Shown: positions 12,543 through 23,340 of the stretch, one piece after another
Layout of the letters: every line of letters begins with the position of its first letter
Position numbering within the stretch: position 1 is the first letter of the stretch
Assembly: GCA_030737835.1 (NCBI GenBank)
Contig: JAUJYN010000018.1
Coordinates: 1,178,001 to 1,242,000, forward strand
Origin: Acorus gramineus
Taxonomy: Eukaryota > Streptophyta > Magnoliopsida > Acorales > Acoraceae
Direction: 5' to 3'
Length of the DNA: 64,000 nt
The notes under the pieces: model-generated
What the model was told of the DNA's origin: nothing
Databases searched by the model: none
Seen by the model: only the letters and a program-made list of their open reading frames with translations
Made by a program: the position numbers and the translations under genes

Positions 12543-13401
12543 ATCAGTACATCTGCCGAACACATCGGTAGTACCTACAGATGGGAGCCCTCTGTCAGAA
12601 CAGCTTTAACGTCGGGTAGCTTCAACGCGGATCCGAAGAAGGGGAGAACGATTCCACGCTCGCAAAATCATCCGATAGCCCTCTGACGATCGACCTTCCA
12701 CGATCGGTACATCAGCCAGATGCGTACCGCGATACGCATCAGTAGCACCTACAAGTGGTTGCACCCAAACAGGACAACTTTGACGCTGGGGTGTTCGACG
12801 TACGACGATGTCGGGAGGAAACACACCACGTTCACAAAGCGAACCCTATGGGAAAGTCAACTACGCTCGATAATCACATATCGATGATAATGAATACTCG
12901 TGGACTCCCACACGAGTGCATTGCTCAGATGCGAGGGGTTACATCTGCTCTCACGTAGAAATAAGCCCAAGGCATATAACCGAACAGGCATACGCGCCTA
13001 GCACGGGTAGGCCTAACTTAATGCCAAAGCAACCAATTTAACAAAACCAATACAACAACTGAATTCTCCTGAATTCCATTCAGGTGCATCACACGGATGC
13101 AAGGGTGATTACATCGCTCACGCACTAACTAATGAGGTACATCCCGATAGCGGGTCGTACCCACGCCTATTTCAGATAGGCCAAATTAGTTTTAACATGT
13201 GCATATATATAACAGGGGAATCATATCATAGCTATGTGCATGAACCATATGCACGATCATCTAATAATTGACTATGAGGGTATCCCCTAACATGGATTTA
13301 CATCATAAACAACAAATCATACAACATGCATACAAGGTATGGCCCACTTAAACATGCATACAAGGCCATTAATCATATAAGTATACAAGGTATAACTTAA
13401 G

Positions 13402-13634
13402 TAATAGAGAATAAATTTAAAGTTGGGGAGATGGTACTTAAGAAAATCATGCAATCAAGACAGCCCCACCCAAAAGGCAAGCTCCAACCCACATGGGAGG
13501 GGCCCTATGTGATCACCCATGCCTACTCCGGGAATGCCTATCGCTTGGTGGATGCCGAAGGAGTCGAAGTCTTAGGTTCATGGAATGCACTTTTATCTAA
13601 AGAAATTCCATGCATAAAAACTATCAATACTTGA
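13402..13634 (+). pseudogene. pol: Tat/Ogre-like integrase C-terminal end
   Basis: The frame reads FKVGEMVLKKI at the start, KLQPTWEGPYVITHAY in the middle and YRLVDAEG, then WNA near the end, followed by a stop at 13632-13634. This pattern (V.GDxVLKK, GKLxPxWEGPY, Y.L.D..G, WN) is the C-terminal part of integrase in Tat-lineage Ty3/gypsy elements, which would bind DNA during insertion. Only this end piece is present. It sits directly after the incomplete B1 LTR and forms the left edge of the old plus-strand background into which most other elements jumped. It is a fossil. Confidence 0.75.
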
Positions 13635-14861
13635 GAAATATAATTCTTCCTTCCTGCGAACTCCAGTGTTTAGTACTTAATGATAGAATTATAAGACTCT
13701 CAAAGATGATTTATATTTTACTTGAATTCACACTCGCCAATCATCCCACCTCCATCACACAAGTATGACTTAGGTATTGGTCTACCCGACAAAAGGAAAA
13801 ATTGGCTGCCCTGTAGACGGGGATAATTTTTTTACCCCGAATCATCTCCCCTTTATTCTCGCACTTATTCATATCAACCCCAAAGTCAAAATGAGGGATT
13901 GTCCTGGACCTAGCATATGTCCCAAAACTGGCTCTAGCACCATACAAACACTTCTAGAGGGGAAGTAGAAAAGCACATGGGTGAAAAACAGAAAAGCTCC
14001 CCCCCCCCCTTCAAAACACAAAAAAGAGAAAGGCAATGAGAGGGCAACAAAAGAAAATACTCCCAAACAAATGGGTATACTCTCTATCAAACGGCGCAAT
14101 CGCCTACAAACAGTATACTCTCACCTTGGAGGGGGAACAAAAGAGAAAGGCAATGTTGTACTCTCCACCCAAATAAAGAAGTGGTAAAAAGAAGAAAGCC
14201 AGAGGGACCTAGAAAGTAAGACATATGTTAGACTAGGACAATCCTAAAAATTGCCCAAGGAAGATATTACTCTCACCTCATTAACCCCCTCTTTTATTTT
14301 TTTGCAATGGGGATAAAATTGAACTATGTCTACTTGGAAAGGCAAAATTTCAGCCAAAGGTAGATCTTTCCTTATGTTTACAACACACACACTCACATGA
14401 GTTCATTTAAAATCTTGCTTGTATAAAGGAAGCTTGTTTGACTTGATTCCTAGTACATTCATAATACGATCAAGCATTTGAGAGCCATGAACTTGAGAAA
14501 TTGACACCTAAAGACAATACCTTTCAAATACAATCCTGGTTCTGACATAGGTGACAACAAGGGACCCTCTCCGGGGACTTGATGGTGTCTTTTACGTTAG
14601 GAAATTGAAAACAATGCCCTCTCACATAAAATATCATTTGAAGAATTAAAATGCTTCTTCATGCCACTCACATTCATGCATGAATTGGCATTTTCCTTTT
14701 CCAAAACATTTAGGCATTCAAATTTTCTCCAAATACCACAATTGACTCCCCATACGAAAAAGGAAAATTGCCCCTATTACTCTCATTTTATACCCTTCCC
14801 CACATACTTAAAAAGGAAAATTTCCCCACTCTCACATACCCTCACACTTAGAGTCACCTAA
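13635..14861 (+). other. 3' region of the Tat/Ogre-like background, no gene recognised
   Basis: About 1.2 kb between the integrase end and the A2 element E2. It is AT-rich, with a C run at 13997-14007, and short frames without recognisable domains. The last five bases CCTAA (14857-14861) are repeated at 26739-26743, so this sequence resumes at 26744 after E2. Tat-lineage elements often have a long region between pol and the 3' LTR; assignment here rests on position. Confidence 0.55.
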
Positions 14862-17800
14862 TGTCACGCCCCAGGGCGGCCGTCCTCGGGACGCGGCAAG
14901 TGTATATATGATATCAGCAGTCTAAACAGGAGGTTAATAATATACCCTAAACAACATCAAAAATTCCAACACAGACAACAATGAGGCTGACATGATATAT
15001 ACACAAATAGCGGAAGCTAAAAGACGGAATTTGTAACTCAAAGACATATTACAGACTCGATACATAATCAACTGTCCTGTAAGAGCCAATATATATAATG
15101 ACATCCAAATATAATACAAACGTGTGCCCAAGCACATAATACAATACATACAAATCAAAAAGGGATGCTGATAGCCTCTAACACTCGCGGAAATGTGGCG
15201 CTGCACCGCTACTGCTGAGGTCCCTCGGGGAGCTCCTCCTCCTGATCCGACTCAGATAACACTGGAAAAAAAATATATGTGAGGGGTGAGCCACACGCTC
15301 AGTGAATAGCACAACCCATGCATCACAATTCATATTAACCACAATTTATTATTCAAAGCCTCAAGTGGCAGGAACTACACAATCCAGTGGGTCGCTACAT
15401 CGCCGACCCACTACACCCTAACCCTCACCCCTCAATAGGTGACATAGGATATTGGGACTGACTAGCTGTTAATCACCCTTGGCCCAACGATAGTCTCTCC
15501 TCCACTCCGTAGCCGCTTGGCCTACTCCCACACTTCAGCACAGTCCGAATCCAAATCAGGAGGTACCTACTGATGGGAGCCCTCTGACGGGACAGCCTTT
15601 CTAACGCTGGGGCAGTCTCTACACGGATCCAATGAAGGGAACAAAAACAGCCTATCCATACGCATACGATCCACTCGGATCCGTGGTATTCCCTTAACTG
15701 GAAAAAGAAACCCTGGGAGGGCATCATGAGGTCCCGATATAGGATATCCCGACAACCAAACAAGGAACACGGAGTACCCTAGCCCGGGTCTCAACGCTGA
15801 CTTCGCAGGGCCCCTTAATCCAGAGAAGGGAGACTCTACTGGTGTCATAAATTCTTCAGAATTCCTCCTGGGCGCATAACTAAGATGCGGGGAACATATA
15901 TAATAATAACGAGGTTATAATATTATCGGGAAAAGAGACCTTGGGAGGTCACTATGAGATCCCGATATAGGACATTCCGACAACCAAACAAAGAACACAG
16001 AGTATCCTATCCCGGGTCTCAATGTTGACCTCGCAAGGCCCCTTATAATATTCCCTAAGGCATGCTAAAATACCATAAGTAAACATTTAATTTAATAAAT
16101 TAAACTAATAGGACGCATGCATAGGTCGAGGCTTCCTAGCATGAGAACATGGTGACAGGATGCATGGCTCTTACACATATCCTAAGGGTGCAAGTCCCTA
16201 ACATACAAGGTCTAGGGTGGCATGCATTCTACACACTAATCATGCTTGCATAGATTACATATTAAACAAGTTGATATTAAACTATGGTGCCCCAAGGGAG
16301 GACGGTATACGCCCAAGTGCATATAGCGCCTCCCTACTGGGTTGGATTGTCCCACTCACCAACACTCGGGTCGTCGCGTGACCGTCCGTCAAGATCTGCA
16401 AGACAGGTATTTAACACGGTGAGTAAAATACACAAATACATACACACAAAAAAAAATACCCAACACTCGGACAAACGTACATACGGCCCGTACGTACGCG
16501 AGTCCGAGCACCCCGACACACTCCCGAACCCCCGGGCAGCCATACGCATGGCCACCCGCAAGCGCACGCACGAATGCGCACACACGCACACACCTCGGCA
16601 CCATCGGCGCACTGCCGCTCGCCTGCCCGCGCTCCTAGACGCGCTGCTGTAGGCACGCGCACACTCGCGCGCGCCCGCGCGCACAGCGCGTCCAGCCCAG
16701 CGCGCCCCCGGGCGCACTGCACCCCCGCGCAGCACCCCGCGCACGCCCCAGCACGCGCACGCACGCGCACGCCCGCACGCGCGCGCACTGGTCCCCACCC
16801 CTTCACCCAGGCGCACTGCCCAGGCGCCCAACCCGCGCGCGCGCACGCCTGCGCGAACCCGCTCACACTCCCACGCGCACCCCCGCTCGCGCCTGCACCC
16901 GCGCGCACTCCCGCGTGCACTCCTGGGCGCACCCGCGCGCATCTGCACGCCCGCCAGCGCTCGCCTGCGCCCGCCTGCGCAAGCGACTGCGCGCGCACGC
17001 GCTCATACGACGCCCAGCACGCGCCCAGCTCATTCTAACCACATTTTCACCCACCCCAACCCCTCACACACACCCTAACCCATCTACCTAGCATGCATGA
17101 CCTCCCAACCAACCCCCAAACCATAAAAATCAAGAAAAAGGAGGGGAGGAGCTCACCTTGGAGGGGGAACAAAGGGGGAGGTTCGGGGGCCCTTCGCGCA
17201 CCGAAACGCCGCCACCGAGACCACCACCACCACCACCACCCTCAGCCCTCCTCAGCCTCCTCCAATGGCTGCAAATCAGGGGTGGGGATCCATGCAAAGG
17301 AGCTTGAGAGAGAGGGGAAACAACCAACACAACACATAAACCAACTTCACTTCTTCCTTCACCTCCACCTTCTCTTCTTCTCTTTGAAGCATTCCTTAAA
17401 ACACCTGGGGGGGGGCTTGAGAGAGTGAAAAGAGAGACCAGATGTGCTGGTCGACGTTGGGTTTGGGAGGGGAGGAGAGAGAGAGGAGATATTTATCAAA
17501 ATATCTTAAGGAGAAATGACCTAGTCTCCCTTCGACTAGAAATTCTGCGCAAGATTCACTGGAACAGTCATAACTTCCTCGATACAGCTCCGAATTAGAT
17601 GATTCCAAGTCTGATGGAAAGCTAAGAAGATTATCTACAACTTTCATGTTCATGCCAAGATCAGATAAGCCTTCCAGCTATTCCGAAATTTGATCAAAAC
17701 ATGGAGCAGGGCTGCTGCTAGAATTTCCATCCCCGGGGTATACTTGGAAAAATACCCATAACTTTTACTACAAGAATCCAGTTGACCTAATTCCACTTCT

Positions 17801-17956
17801 GTGCGAAAGCTAACTCAAAACTGGACATCTCATAATAAAATCATATTTAAATCTCTTCATCTTGGATTTTAACAAAATTGGAAATACATAACTTAGAAAA
17901 AATTTTATGTAGCCCAAATTTTTAAACAGAGCGCTCCAAATGACACAGGCACAACA
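14862..17956 (-). repeat. 3' LTR of E2 (A2 subtype, 3095 bp)
   Basis: It runs from TGTCACGCCCCAGGGCGGCC to GACACAGGCACAACA, followed by the polypurine tract. It contains the GAATTCTTCAGAATTCC palindrome near 15849, a GC-rich alternating tract (about 16480-17030), a CCACCACC tract near 17221 and the A2 U3 block (17500-17956: AACTTCCTCGATACAGCTCC and ATACTTGGAAAAATACCC). The block with GGTCCCGATATAGGATATCC near 15732 recurs in weaker form near 15955. The 204-residue minus-strand frame at 16334-16948 is composition only. Confidence 0.9.
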
Positions 17957-17973
17957 TTCTCCCCCCCCTTTGG
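17957..17973 (-). other. Polypurine tract of E2
   Basis: On the minus strand this is a purine-rich run, CCAAAGGGGGGGGAGAA, immediately before the LTR start TGTTGTGCCTGTGTC. It corresponds to the tracts at 3376 and 51207. Confidence 0.8.
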
Positions 17974-18064
17974 AAATTTAGTCCTCGAAATTTAAGGAAA
18001 CCATAAGGGAAGACCAAAAGTATCATGCATAGACCTTTTGCTCCCAAGTGGTCTTTGCACCGGA

Positions 18065-18566
18065 CTGGCGCTACCGACACACTGCAATCAAGGGAACGGT
18101 CTTAGCGTGGAGCCTCTTCTCATGATGTCCTTGACCTCGATCCACTGCTCCATGAACGACAAATCCACCTCGAGGATGAGGCGATCGAACAAAATGACAT
18201 GAGCAGGATCGTGGACATAACGCCTCGGACCAAACTGCGAACCCACCCCTCCTAGACGGAAGGGTAAGAACTGGCGCTGAGGTGAGCCTTCGCTTAAACT
18301 CCAGGAAGCTCTCCTCGCAAGACGGGGACCATTCGAACCGGACATCCTTCCGAGCGAGGCGGTTAGGAGGTACAGCTATCTTCAAGAAACCCTCGACAAA
18401 CCTCCTGCAATGACCCGCCAAGCCCAGGAAGCTCTGAATCTCACTGTGGTTCGACGGTCGACGCCAATTTGACATGGCGAGCATCTTGGCCGGATCCACA
18501 GATATGCCCTCGCCGGAAATCACGTGGCCCAGAAAAACCATACGCTCCAACCAAAACTCGCGCTTA
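18065..18566 (-). pseudogene. pol: Short distal pol piece of E2
   Basis: The piece begins, on the minus strand, with the reverse-transcriptase thumb/connection stretch [26 protein letters not shown] and [15 protein letters not shown], then the start of the RNase H region ([18 protein letters not shown]). It finishes with part of the chromodomain-side tail (YVHDPAHVI, FMEQWIEV). The upstream reverse-transcriptase palm and protease are not seen. It is a broken fossil, but its start point is the same as in E3 at 52850, which matters for the family history. Confidence 0.85.
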
Positions 18567-19250
18567 ATCCACCACCAATTTGATGCTTCTAAGGTATTCC
18601 TTGACTGGGAAAAGAAACCTTAGGAGGGCACCATGAGGTCCCGATATAGGATATCCCGACAACCAAACAAGGAACACGGAGTACCCTAGCCCGGGTCTCA
18701 ACATTGTCCTCGCAAAGCCCCTTAATCCAGAAGGAACACTAGAAGAAGACATCACCCTTAAAGAACATTACTAATTCTACTGGGAACCCAAGGATCACTG
18801 GGTCACGAGGCGACGCGTCTCCGCCTCATCCACACCCTCACTCCCGAAAGGAGACATTTTGGGACTTTGGGAGAGACTTAGACTGTTCTACACCCCTTGT
18901 CCACCGGTAGCCTCTCCCCGCTCTGTAGCTTACCTGGTCCCCTGACCGGGAGCCTATCTAACGCCGGGGCTGTACTACAGGGATCCAACGAAGGGGAGAA
19001 CGATTCCACGCTCGCGACATCATTCATTAACCCTCTTCCGGGTAGCCTCTACCTGGCATACTCCCACGATTAGTACCCCTCCGACTACATCAGTGGTACC
19101 TACGGGATGGGAGCCCTCTGCCAGGACAACTACAACCCGACCTCCTCAACTCGAACAACCTCTCTCGATACCCGCTTATCGAGATATCACACACATGCAT
19201 AACAGCAACCAACACACAGATATATATATATATAGGGAGCTGGGAAAACA
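18567..19250 (-). repeat. LTR-derived spacer between gag and pol of E2
   Basis: The segment is a mosaic of pieces normally found inside LTRs. The block from GGTATTCCTTGACTGGG to CCCCTTAATCC (18592-18726) matches A2 LTR sequence at 24690-24822. The block with CCTCACTCCCGAAAGGAG (18833 on), CACCGGTAGCC and GGATCCAACGAAGGGGAGAA (18980-18999) matches A and B LTRs. The order is permuted relative to an LTR. E3 (52851-53520) carries the same spacer in the same order, and its gag-side start is visible in E4 (63841 on). No coding potential is evident. Confidence 0.8.
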
Positions 19251-20642
19251 AAACAATACCTCAGACCATGATACCCGAAGCCTGCGCCTCCTCGGCCGAA
19301 AGTGCTGCAACTCTGCCCTGAACAAACTGCGACTGAGGAGCAGGGGCACGCCTCGCAGGCTGCACTAGCTGCCTCCTCTGGTCAACACGGCCACCCTGTG
19401 GCTGCTGCTGCTGACGCTGAGGCTGCTGGTGGTGGTACGGCTGCTGCTGTAGCTGCGGAGGCAGCACGCAGGGTCGGCCAGCATCTGGGCAATTATACGA
19501 AATATGCCCGATGCGCTGACAGTGGTAACAGCGCCGCGTCTCCGGTCGACAGGCCTGGATTGGCACTGCCCCAATGGGTGTTGGACCTCGCACTGGCATC
19601 TCATCGACTGGAATAGCCGCAGCCGCTGGCTGATCAAAGCGGGGTCGCTTCTTCTTGGGCTGTCCCTGGTCCTGGCTCCCGGGACGTCTCTGGTCTGCCG
19701 AAGGGGTCGGAACCCTCACGAGGATCCTGAGGTCTCGCTCGACTGTCTTCGCCCGAGACACCAAGTCCGAGTACCTCGTGAAAGCCTGGGAGGTGACATG
19801 CACCCGAATGGTGCTGATGAGACCCATCTCGAATCGACTGCACCGCGTCTCCTCGTCCATCACCAAGGCTGGGGTGAACCTGGAAAGCCTCGTGAAGCGC
19901 GTAGAGTAGTCCGCGACTGACATGGAGCCCTGAGTCAGCTGCTCAAACTCCCGCATCACGATCTGGCACGTCAAAAATAGGAAGTACTCCTCCAGGAAAT
20001 ACCTCCGGAACTCCGCCCATAGAAGCTGCTCCACTCCCTCAGGAATGTCCACCGATCGAGTAGCCCACCACTCGACGGCGCTACCCTTCAGCATAAAGGT
20101 GGCCAGGGAGACTCGCTGGCGATCGGTGCAGTGCATGGTCGAGAAGATCGTATCCACCTCCATCAACCAACGCTCTGGGGCAAGGGGATCGCCGTCTGGC
20201 CATGGAACTCGGGAGGGTGGAGCTTCAGAAAGGCAGCGAGGCCACTCTGGTGCACTCGCGCTGTAGCCTCTAGCTCCACCTCCCTCCCCAGAGGATCCTG
20301 AACTCCTACTGCTGGAATCACCACGGGAGTAGGAGGTACATCGGGTACCACATGCGGATCTGTAATCAAGGGGACCCGTGGAACTGCATCACGGGCCGCT
20401 CTCAGCTCCTGAATCTCTCTAGCCTGCTCAGCTAACGCCCTCGCCTGGGCCTCTAATGCTCTGATCTGAGTCTCCACCAGATATGCTATCCGAGCGTAAG
20501 CACGCTCCCATGCAAGAGGCTCCTGCGCAGATCTTGGCCCCACAGCCGAGGACTCTCCAGTAGCATCCTCGCCTCCGGTAGGTCAAAAAACCTCCAAAGG
20601 TCGAGAGGGACCACGTCCACGCATTCCTCTACGAGGAGGCAT
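19251..20642 (-). pseudogene. gag: gag of E2
   Basis: The minus-strand start ATG at 20642 precedes MPPRRG-type sequence rich in Arg and Pro. It is followed by the Gag core (LKLHPPEFHGQT, RWLMEVDTIFSTMHCTDRQR, FMLKGSAVEWWATRS, FRRYFLEEYF, EFEQLTQGSMSVADYSTRF) and a single zinc knuckle, CYHCQRIGHISYNC (19489-19530), then a Gln/Pro/Tyr-rich tail. This is the capsid and nucleocapsid protein of Tekay-type chromoviruses, which packages element RNA. The match with the gag at 62401-63840 is strong. It has few breaks. Confidence 0.92.
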
Positions 20643-20744
20643 ATCAGCAACCTAAGAAAACCAGACACTAGGATCATAATACTCATATAGAAATCCTAGG
20701 ACTCATCTCTACGAAAAGGAAGACTATTGGCTCTGACATGACCA

Positions 20745-20757
20745 GGCTTTGATACCA
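20745..20757 (-). promoter_or_regulatory. Primer-binding site of E2
   Basis: On the minus strand the sequence TGGTATCAAAGCC follows the end of the 5' LTR after five bases. It matches the TGGTATCAGAGC type, complementary to the 3' end of plant initiator tRNA-Met, where minus-strand DNA synthesis would start. Confidence 0.85.
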
Positions 20758-21212
20758 ACTTTTGTCATGCCCCAGGGCGGCCGTGTTATATATGTGTCAC
20801 TTTTTAGCCTTCTGGTAACCATTGGAGCATTCTGGCAGTTTTTGAGTTTTTTTCGTTTTTCGATCGGAACCGCTAAAATTTTGGACTGTTAGCTATCGTC
20901 CTGAGCTAGAGGACTCCGATTGAAAATCTAACTGCATATTATGTGTCCTGGTGCCATTCTAAGCCACTCACGAAATTTTCATCGAATTCCGGTAACGTTT
21001 CTGAAATTTCATAATTCCGGGGCGTATCCGGGTTTTGACCGAGCGAGAAGTCATTGGGAGAGTTGACTCGGTCAAAGTGGGCCCATGACTTGGTCAACCC
21101 TTTTTGTTTTTTTGTGTGGTTGGGTTGACCCAAGTCAAACCCACTTAAACCCCCCCCCCTAACCTCTCTTAGCCCTAATTAAGTTTGGTTAACCCTAATC
21201 TAAGTGTTGACT

Positions 21213-21220
21213 TTATATAA
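21213..21220 (+). promoter_or_regulatory. TATA-like box in A1 solo LTR
   Basis: TTATATAA lies about 430 bases from the LTR start, followed by CACTATTCATTATC (21243-21256) and a polypyrimidine stretch. The placement between U3 and R fits an LTR promoter. The equivalent region in the LTR at 59467 (around 59928-59962) has a weaker AATAAAT version but keeps CACTATTCATCATC. Confidence 0.5.
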
Positions 21221-23142
21221 GTGAGTAGCAAATGTTGCCCTACACTATTCATTATCTTCCCCAACTCATTTTCTCTCTCCCCCTCTCTCCTTTTCTTGGT
21301 TTTGAGCCACCTAGAGTTCTTGAAACTCAAAACTCAAAACATAGAAAGGTTAGATCCGGTCCCGATCTATCCCCCGGTGTTCTCGGATTCGAGTTCCGAC
21401 AAGTTTGGCCCCCTCTAATCCCCTCTATTCTCCCCTGTTTCAGCCCCTTTTGAGGTAGGAAGAGGTCTTGGTGGTGGAGATCCTTGGGGAGGCGTTTCGG
21501 TGCACGAAGAGCCTCCGGTTCCCTTCCTTTCCTCTCCTTTCCTTGGGTAAGGTCTCTTTCCCTCTTTTCCATGTTTAGATGCATGTTAGGAGGGTGGGGT
21601 TGAGTGTGAGGGCGGCTGGTGGCTGCCGGTGGTGGTTGGGGGCGGTCGGAGGCCATTGGTGGCCGGTGGGTGGTGGTAGAGGTGCTCGGGCAGGGTGGTT
21701 GTCTGTCCCGGGCAGGATGGCAGCACAGGCGCAGCAGGCGTGCAGTGGCAGGGCGCGGGCGTGCGCTCGGGCGGCGTGCTGGGCGTGCTGGGCGCTGGGC
21801 ATGCCGGGTGTGCTGGGCGCGTGTGCTGGGCTAGGCGCTGGGCACCGTGCAGAAGCGTGCGCGCGGAGCGCTGCGCAGAGGCGCAGGCGTGCTGTGCGCG
21901 CGCGGCGGGGAGAGCAGTGGGTGAGAGCGGGCGGGTGCGCGTGCGGGGCGCTGCGCTGGGGCGTAGTGCGCGCGGGTGCACCCGGGGGGCTGGTCAAGTG
22001 GGTGATGCGCGTGGTGGTGCGCGCGGAGTGCACGCGGGGCGAGGGGTGGGGCGTGCGGTGTGTGCGCGGGCTGCTGCGCTGGGGCGCAGCGAGCGCGTGG
22101 TGCACCCGGGGAGCTCGACGGCGTGTCCTGGCGTGCGGGCAGGGGCTCGGCAGGGAGCCTGGGTGCGTGGGCTGGGGTGCGGCGGTGCATCCGGGGGCGG
22201 GTGGCCGTGCGGGTGGTTGCCGGGGGTGCGGGAGTGAGTCGGGGTGCTCGGATTCGCGTGCATACGGGCCGTATGCACGTTTGCCCGAGTGTTATGTATT
22301 TTTAAAGTATTTTTGGTGTATTTGTGGATTTTACTCACAAAGTTGATACCCTGTCTTGCAGATCTTGACGGACGGTCGCGCGACGACCCGACTACCGGTG
22401 AGTGGGATAATCCAACCCAATTGGGAGGCGCTGTATGCACTTGGGCGTATACCGTCCTCCCCTGGGGCACCATAGATTAATATTAACCTGTTTAATATGT
22501 AATCCATGCGAGCATGATTGATATGTAGTATGCATGCTACCCTAGACTGAGTATGTTAGGGACCCTCACCCTTAGGTTGTGTACGAGCTATGCACCTTGT
22601 CACCTTGTTATCATGCTAGGAAAGCCTCGGCCTTTGTATGCTCCTATTAGTTTGATTTATTAATTAAATGCAACTGGTAATATTATTGCATGCCTTAGGG
22701 AATATTAAGGGGCCTTGCGAGGTCAACATTGAGACCCGGGCTAGGGTGCTCCGTGTTCCTTGTTTGGTTGTCGGGATGTCCTATATCGGGACCTCATGGT
22801 GCCCTCCCAAGGTTTCTTTTCCCGTTTATAATAATGCATGTTCCCCGCATCTTGGTTATGCGCCCTGGAGGAATTCTGATGAATTCAAGACACTAGAGTT
22901 GTAGAGATGTGTTGTCAGCGGATCCAAGTGGATCATATGCGTGTGGGTAGGCTGTTTCTCTTCCCTTCGTTGGATCCGTGTAGGGACTCCTCAGCGTTAG
23001 ACAGGCTATCCTGACAGAGGGCTCCCATCAGTAGGCACCTCCTGATCTTGGTTTCGGACTGTGCTGAATGTGGGAGTGGACCAGGCAAGCTACGGTGTGG
23101 AGGAGAGGCTATCGGTGGACCAAGGGTGATTAACAGCCTAGT

Positions 23143-23340
23143 CAGTCCCAATATCCTGTCACCTATTAAGGGGTGAGGGTGAGGGTGTATGGATGTGTAT
23201 GGATGGTTATCAGTCCCAATATCCTATGTCACCTATTGAGGGGTGAGGGTGAGGGTGTATGGATGTGTATGGATGATTATAAGTCCCAATATCCTATGTC
23301 ACCTATTGAGGGGTGAGGGTGAGGGTATGGTGGTTCGGCG
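23143..23340. repeat. Three tandem units of about 60-70 bp
   Basis: Units start at CAGTCCCAATATCC (23143, 23211) and AAGTCCCAATATCC (23281), each carrying GGGGTGAGGGTGAGGG. Other A-type LTRs have one unit here, so this is a local expansion around the hexamer array. Confidence 0.8.

Larger units (their letters stand above)
7884..13401 (-). repeat. B1-subtype LTR, solo and incomplete, split by a B2 solo LTR
   Basis: The left part, 7884-8780, begins with a decayed form of TGTCACGCCCC followed by AGGGCGGCCGTCCCCGAGAC and GTGGCAATATATGAAGTATC. It resembles the B1 copy at 35710 and differs from B2 copies, which have GGCAATAATGAAATATCAGC. The right part, 12543-13401, continues the same LTR. It stops where Tat integrase sequence begins, so the U3 end is not present. 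No internal retrotransposon sequence accompanies it. Each subtype-defining repeat block (the segment with ACCATACCGTTGGTCGAAG) occurs once here, against twice in B2. Confidence 0.75.

Noticed and set aside
13635-14861. Host gene in the AT-rich stretch before E2
   Set aside because: Frames are short and without domain or splice pattern, and the stretch lies between a Tat integrase end and the Tat 3' region.
16334-16998. Long overlapping frames of about 200 residues on the minus strand, rich in Arg, Ala, Cys and Gly
   Set aside because: The alternating CGCACG tract lacks stop codons in several frames on both strands; the predicted peptides are low-complexity, differ between LTR copies, and have no domain. 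The same applies to frames at 2090-2584, 6598-7085, 21579-22473, 39450-40165, 49738-50548, 56309-57192 and 60075-60922.
23143-23340. Regularly spaced repeats resembling a CRISPR-like array
   Set aside because: The units are contiguous tandem duplications of LTR sequence without distinct spacers, in a plant retrotransposon.
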